Positions 61,176 through 64,000 of a stretch of 64,000 bases of DNA are shown one piece after another. A program made the position numbers and the translations under genes. Positions within the stretch are counted from its first letter, which is position 1; the number at the start of each line of letters is the position of its first letter. This DNA is from Niebla homalea (Eukaryota > Ascomycota > Lecanoromycetes > Lecanorales > Ramalinaceae). The DNA lies in NCBI GenBank assembly GCA_019925105.1, contig JAHGAU010000019.1, positions 124,001-188,000 of the forward strand, given 5' to 3'. The notes below the pieces were generated by a model. The model was not told the origin of the DNA and made no database searches. It saw nothing but the letters and a program-made list of their open reading frames with translations.

Positions 61176-64000
61176 TCAATGAGTCACCTCTTCGCCACCA
61201 GCGGCCGTCTTATTTTTCCCTTCTTTTCTGCCTGCCCCAACGCTTCCCCCTTTATTGGCGCCATATTTAATCAAGTGCTTCCCTCCTGCCGCTGCCTGAT
61301 ATTCTAAGGACTTACTGAAAAGGAGGCTTTAGGTCTTTAATATCAGAGAGATCATTAGAGTCAAAGCCAGAGTCGGATCCCGATTTAGAAGACGCTAGCT
61401 TGTTGCTTGGCAAGGGTCCTTAGGTAAAGGATCAAATTGTGCTCCTTACAGAAAACGAGCTCCGGGCTTTTGATCTCACGCGGAGTTTCCCCAGCTGCGG
61501 AGTCACCAATGGTGATTGAAGATGTGCGGACTGAAATATGAGCATCAACGTCCCAGAGCCAAGGCAGTCCCAACAGGAGGCTTAGGTGGTTGGTTGACAT
61601 ATCCATTCTTGTCAACTGAAGTGATGTCGGAATTCACGATGCAACGGATGTTGTGGGATATGCCCTCAACTATGATGGTAACCCATACCCAATCATGCAA
61701 TGCAGAGTCACGGTAGTCAGCTGTTTGCATGGATAGACCATCGAAACCAACTTCCGACAAATGGTATAGCTTGAGCCCCCCCAGCTTCTTTGACAAGGCC
61801 TCTGGAAATGATGTTCATGTCACTGCCTTAATCTGCTTGGGTAGTGGCTTTACTAAGGGTGAAATTCTGTCCATTTGCTGTGATAGTACCTTCAATACGG
61901 AACGCCTTACCAACGCTGCCAATAGTCTGCAAGAATTGAGTCTGGGCCTTACTCGTGTTCACAGCCAGGGAACTGGAGGGAGGTGGAGGGTACTTTTCAC
62001 GTTGCTGGGTAGGTGCGGAAGCTGGATCATACAGCTGGGGGTGTGCTACGATAACGGGAGCTGGTGCTGTGGTAGCTGGGGCCTGCGTACTGGGCTGGTA
62101 GCCAGGCGGATACTGGTAAAATTGTGGAGGGCTCTCCATGGTCTTTGGATGCCTGAGGCTTGGATCGAGCAGTTCGTTTCTTCGCAACCTTTTAAGTGAG
62201 GCGCTTGAATTCTCTTACAGCAGCTAGGGACCAATGCAAGAAATCGAGCCAAGTCAGGTTCTGGACGTTCGATGCCAATAAGGCGCGAATTGAAACAGCT
62301 GAGTCATATTTGCCGATCTGCGCATTGAACATTCCCACCAACGGCTGGGGCTCTGTCTTCTTCCCATGCTTCCTCTGACCCTTGCGTTTTGCTCGTTTAT
62401 CCGCAGCTTCAAGCATTGCATTATCAGGTGCTTGATCAAGGTCCTCGCTACGGTGCACTCGTTTGTTTGGAGCTGAGCCTTCTCCTAGCATTGCTTCTGC
62501 ATAACAGAATTGCCCTTGCTCCTTTGGCGGAACCGACTCTGCTGATTCAGGGAAGGATCGTGCTTCGGTAGTGTTCAAACCGCGCATACTCCAGGTAACT
62601 CGGTTAACCTGGGGATTTCAGGCATATAGGCGGAGATAGTAGCTGGAGTTACGGAAGCAGAAGATACAGAAGGTTTCGAATAGAGCTGCGGGCGAGATGG
62701 TACCCTGGCTAATCTCCATAGCTGATCTCAACGGCATTTAACTGTGGCATGCCACCAAAGACAATGGTCCGCAGATAGGCTCGCTCCCAGTCTGCAGGTT
62801 CACCATTGGAGCAGGTGGTGGACGAATGCCTGGCTTCACCGCACTTAATGCATAAAGGCCCAGGTAAGGATGCCTGCCATTTTAGAGCTACGTTGATGTA
62901 TCCGTTCTTTAAGGTGGACTTATCAGGAAGGTCCTTTGCATTGGTCCAACGGTTAAAGCGTTGAGGCATATTCATGTTGCCGCGCGATTGATACTTGGAG
63001 CCAAGGCAGCTGAGTCATTTCTCGTATTATCTGTCGTGGGAACTAGAGCCTGTGGCTTCGAAGGTTGTGAAGCAGCGGAATCCTCATAGATCTGAAACCT
63101 AGGGCCTCCTTTGGGAGCGGCAGGCCACTCAAACCGAGGACCTTGATTCGCATCATGTTGCTTGGTAGCATGGTAGGAAGCGAACATAGCCTCGACTGTC
63201 TGAGGTGTCATATTCCGTCCTTGAAGAATTGTAATTCGTGGATGCGACGTTCCTCTTCTTGGATTTTCTTCACTTCAACGTCCGTGCGTCGAGCTTCTTT
63301 AGCCAAGTGTAGATGTTCTTCAAAGAGCGGTCTGGGGATACCATACTGCGGGTGATTTCTTTGCGGATGCTAGGGTCCAGAATTCCTCGAACAAATGCCC
63401 GGCGCACAGAGTCAAGGAAAGTGTTTTCGAGCACGGATAAAACCGCAGCTATTGGCATTGTAGGTACTTGCGTAGGACGATCACGGACGCCGACCAGTTG
63501 CATAAGGTTCAAAGTCCTCTTGTAGTAGGCAGCTAAGGGTTCATCATCCCGCTGCTTCAGCTCCGCTAGTTGTACGTCGAAAGGAATAATTGCTGCTTCG
63601 ACAACTTTGGATGGTTCTGTGCGCTCAGGGTAAGATTCTTAAGTTGAGCGGAAAAGTCCTTTTCCCAAAGGGTATGCTGAGATTGAGATCTCTGGGTGGA
63701 TTTGGAAAGTACTTTTGTTGCTCCAGTAATAAGAGCTCCTTCTCTGAAGTTGGAGATTCTTGCCAATGAAAGCAGGTAGGCTCCAAGTCTTATGGTAGGT
63801 GGGTCTAGAGTCCTTTGTTTTGGTAAGGATAAACCTGGGTCTGCTCCTTCCTTAGACGGCGAGTTGGCAGAAGCCACAGTGGTAGCTAGGGAATCACGCG
63901 AGCTTCCGCTTCGGTAAGCCCAGAGTTTGTCGAGCAAAAGCAGTCTGTTAACAGGACAGGTGATACCAGAGTAGTAGATGCGGGTATAATAAAGGCGATT
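61176..64000 (-). pseudogene. Decayed gag/protease gene of an LTR retrotransposon, many frameshifts
   Basis: On the minus strand protein-like segments follow each other in changing frames: 63,937-63,566; about 63,566-63,270 (capsid-like, with DEPLAAYYKRT and FVRGILDPSIRKEI); 63,211-62,972; 62,975-62,709 with a CCHC zinc knuckle CIKCGEARHSSTTC; 62,587-62,192; 62,187-61,828 (Pro-rich); 61,796-61,545 and 61,615-61,385, with LGLPWLWDVDAHISV typical of the region after a retropepsin core; then frames ending at 61,312 and 61,176. Order capsid, knuckle, protease fits Gag-Pro. No reverse transcriptase follows. At least six frame changes make it non-functional, or they are assembly errors. RIP is weak or absent. 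It runs off the window end. Confidence 0.7.
62820..62900 (-). other. CCHC zinc knuckle coding segment
   Basis: C-x2-C-x4-H-x4-C with all four ligands intact within the minus-strand gag-like pseudogene. Such knuckles bind element RNA in Gag proteins. Confidence 0.8.

Noticed and set aside
62196..62571. Plus-strand frames in the gag-like region
   Set aside because: They are antisense to better protein-like segments with a zinc knuckle and capsid and protease motifs on the minus strand.
1..64000. tRNA, rRNA and telomere repeats
   Set aside because: I scanned for TTAGGG arrays, cloverleaf-like GGTTCRA boxes and conserved rRNA words and saw none that held up.

Overview
The window looks like a repeat graveyard from a filamentous ascomycete (Pezizomycotina) with a two-compartment genome. 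Most of it is extremely AT-rich, and related repeat copies differ mainly by C-to-T and G-to-A changes. Reading frames of recognisable retroelements are full of TAA/TAG where Gln, Arg or Trp codons are expected. This is the signature of repeat-induced point mutation (RIP). I see no intact host gene, tRNA, rRNA or CRISPR array. The species cannot be named from the sequence.

Layout. 1-12,450: an AT-rich block with LINE pieces, a long LINE copy ending at 11,737, and three later insertions in it: a solo LTR, a short 5'-truncated LINE and a 1.2-kb LTR element with no coding capacity. 12,451-15,349: a GC-rich foldback element whose arms are 9-bp minisatellites, split by a 1.86-kb RIP-mutated DNA transposon. 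15,350-18,644: AT-rich, with a cluster of GC hairpins near 16.2 kb. 18,645-26,351: a complete Ty3/gypsy chromovirus (359-bp LTRs, TSD ATTTT). 26,414-32,201: a full-length LINE. 33,631-34,223: a truncated LINE, then the end of a copia element. 34,224-43,560: a TIR element holding another full-length LINE and itself splitting a copia LTR.

43,643-48,322, 54,128-54,647 and 61,035-64,000 are three parts of one GC-balanced stretch. It was later split by a complete Ty1/copia element (48,323-54,127, TSD AATGT) and by a full-length minus-strand LINE (54,648-61,034, 13-bp TSD). This stretch holds two decayed coding sequences: an unidentified one at 44,733-45,796 and a gag/protease-like one on the minus strand at 61,176-64,000. 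Both are broken by frameshifts rather than by dense RIP.

Four long LINE copies belong to one family. Three full-length copies measure 5,788, 5,803 and about 5,820 bp after removing later insertions. They start just before a conserved ATG and end in (TCAA)n. Target-site duplications are visible for nearly every insertion, so the order of events can be read. In both complete LTR elements the LTR parts facing outward are far less mutated than the parts facing inward. Short elements (solo LTRs of about 175 bp) and the foldback arms are almost unmutated. The most unusual objects are the foldback minisatellite element and the GC-hairpin cluster.
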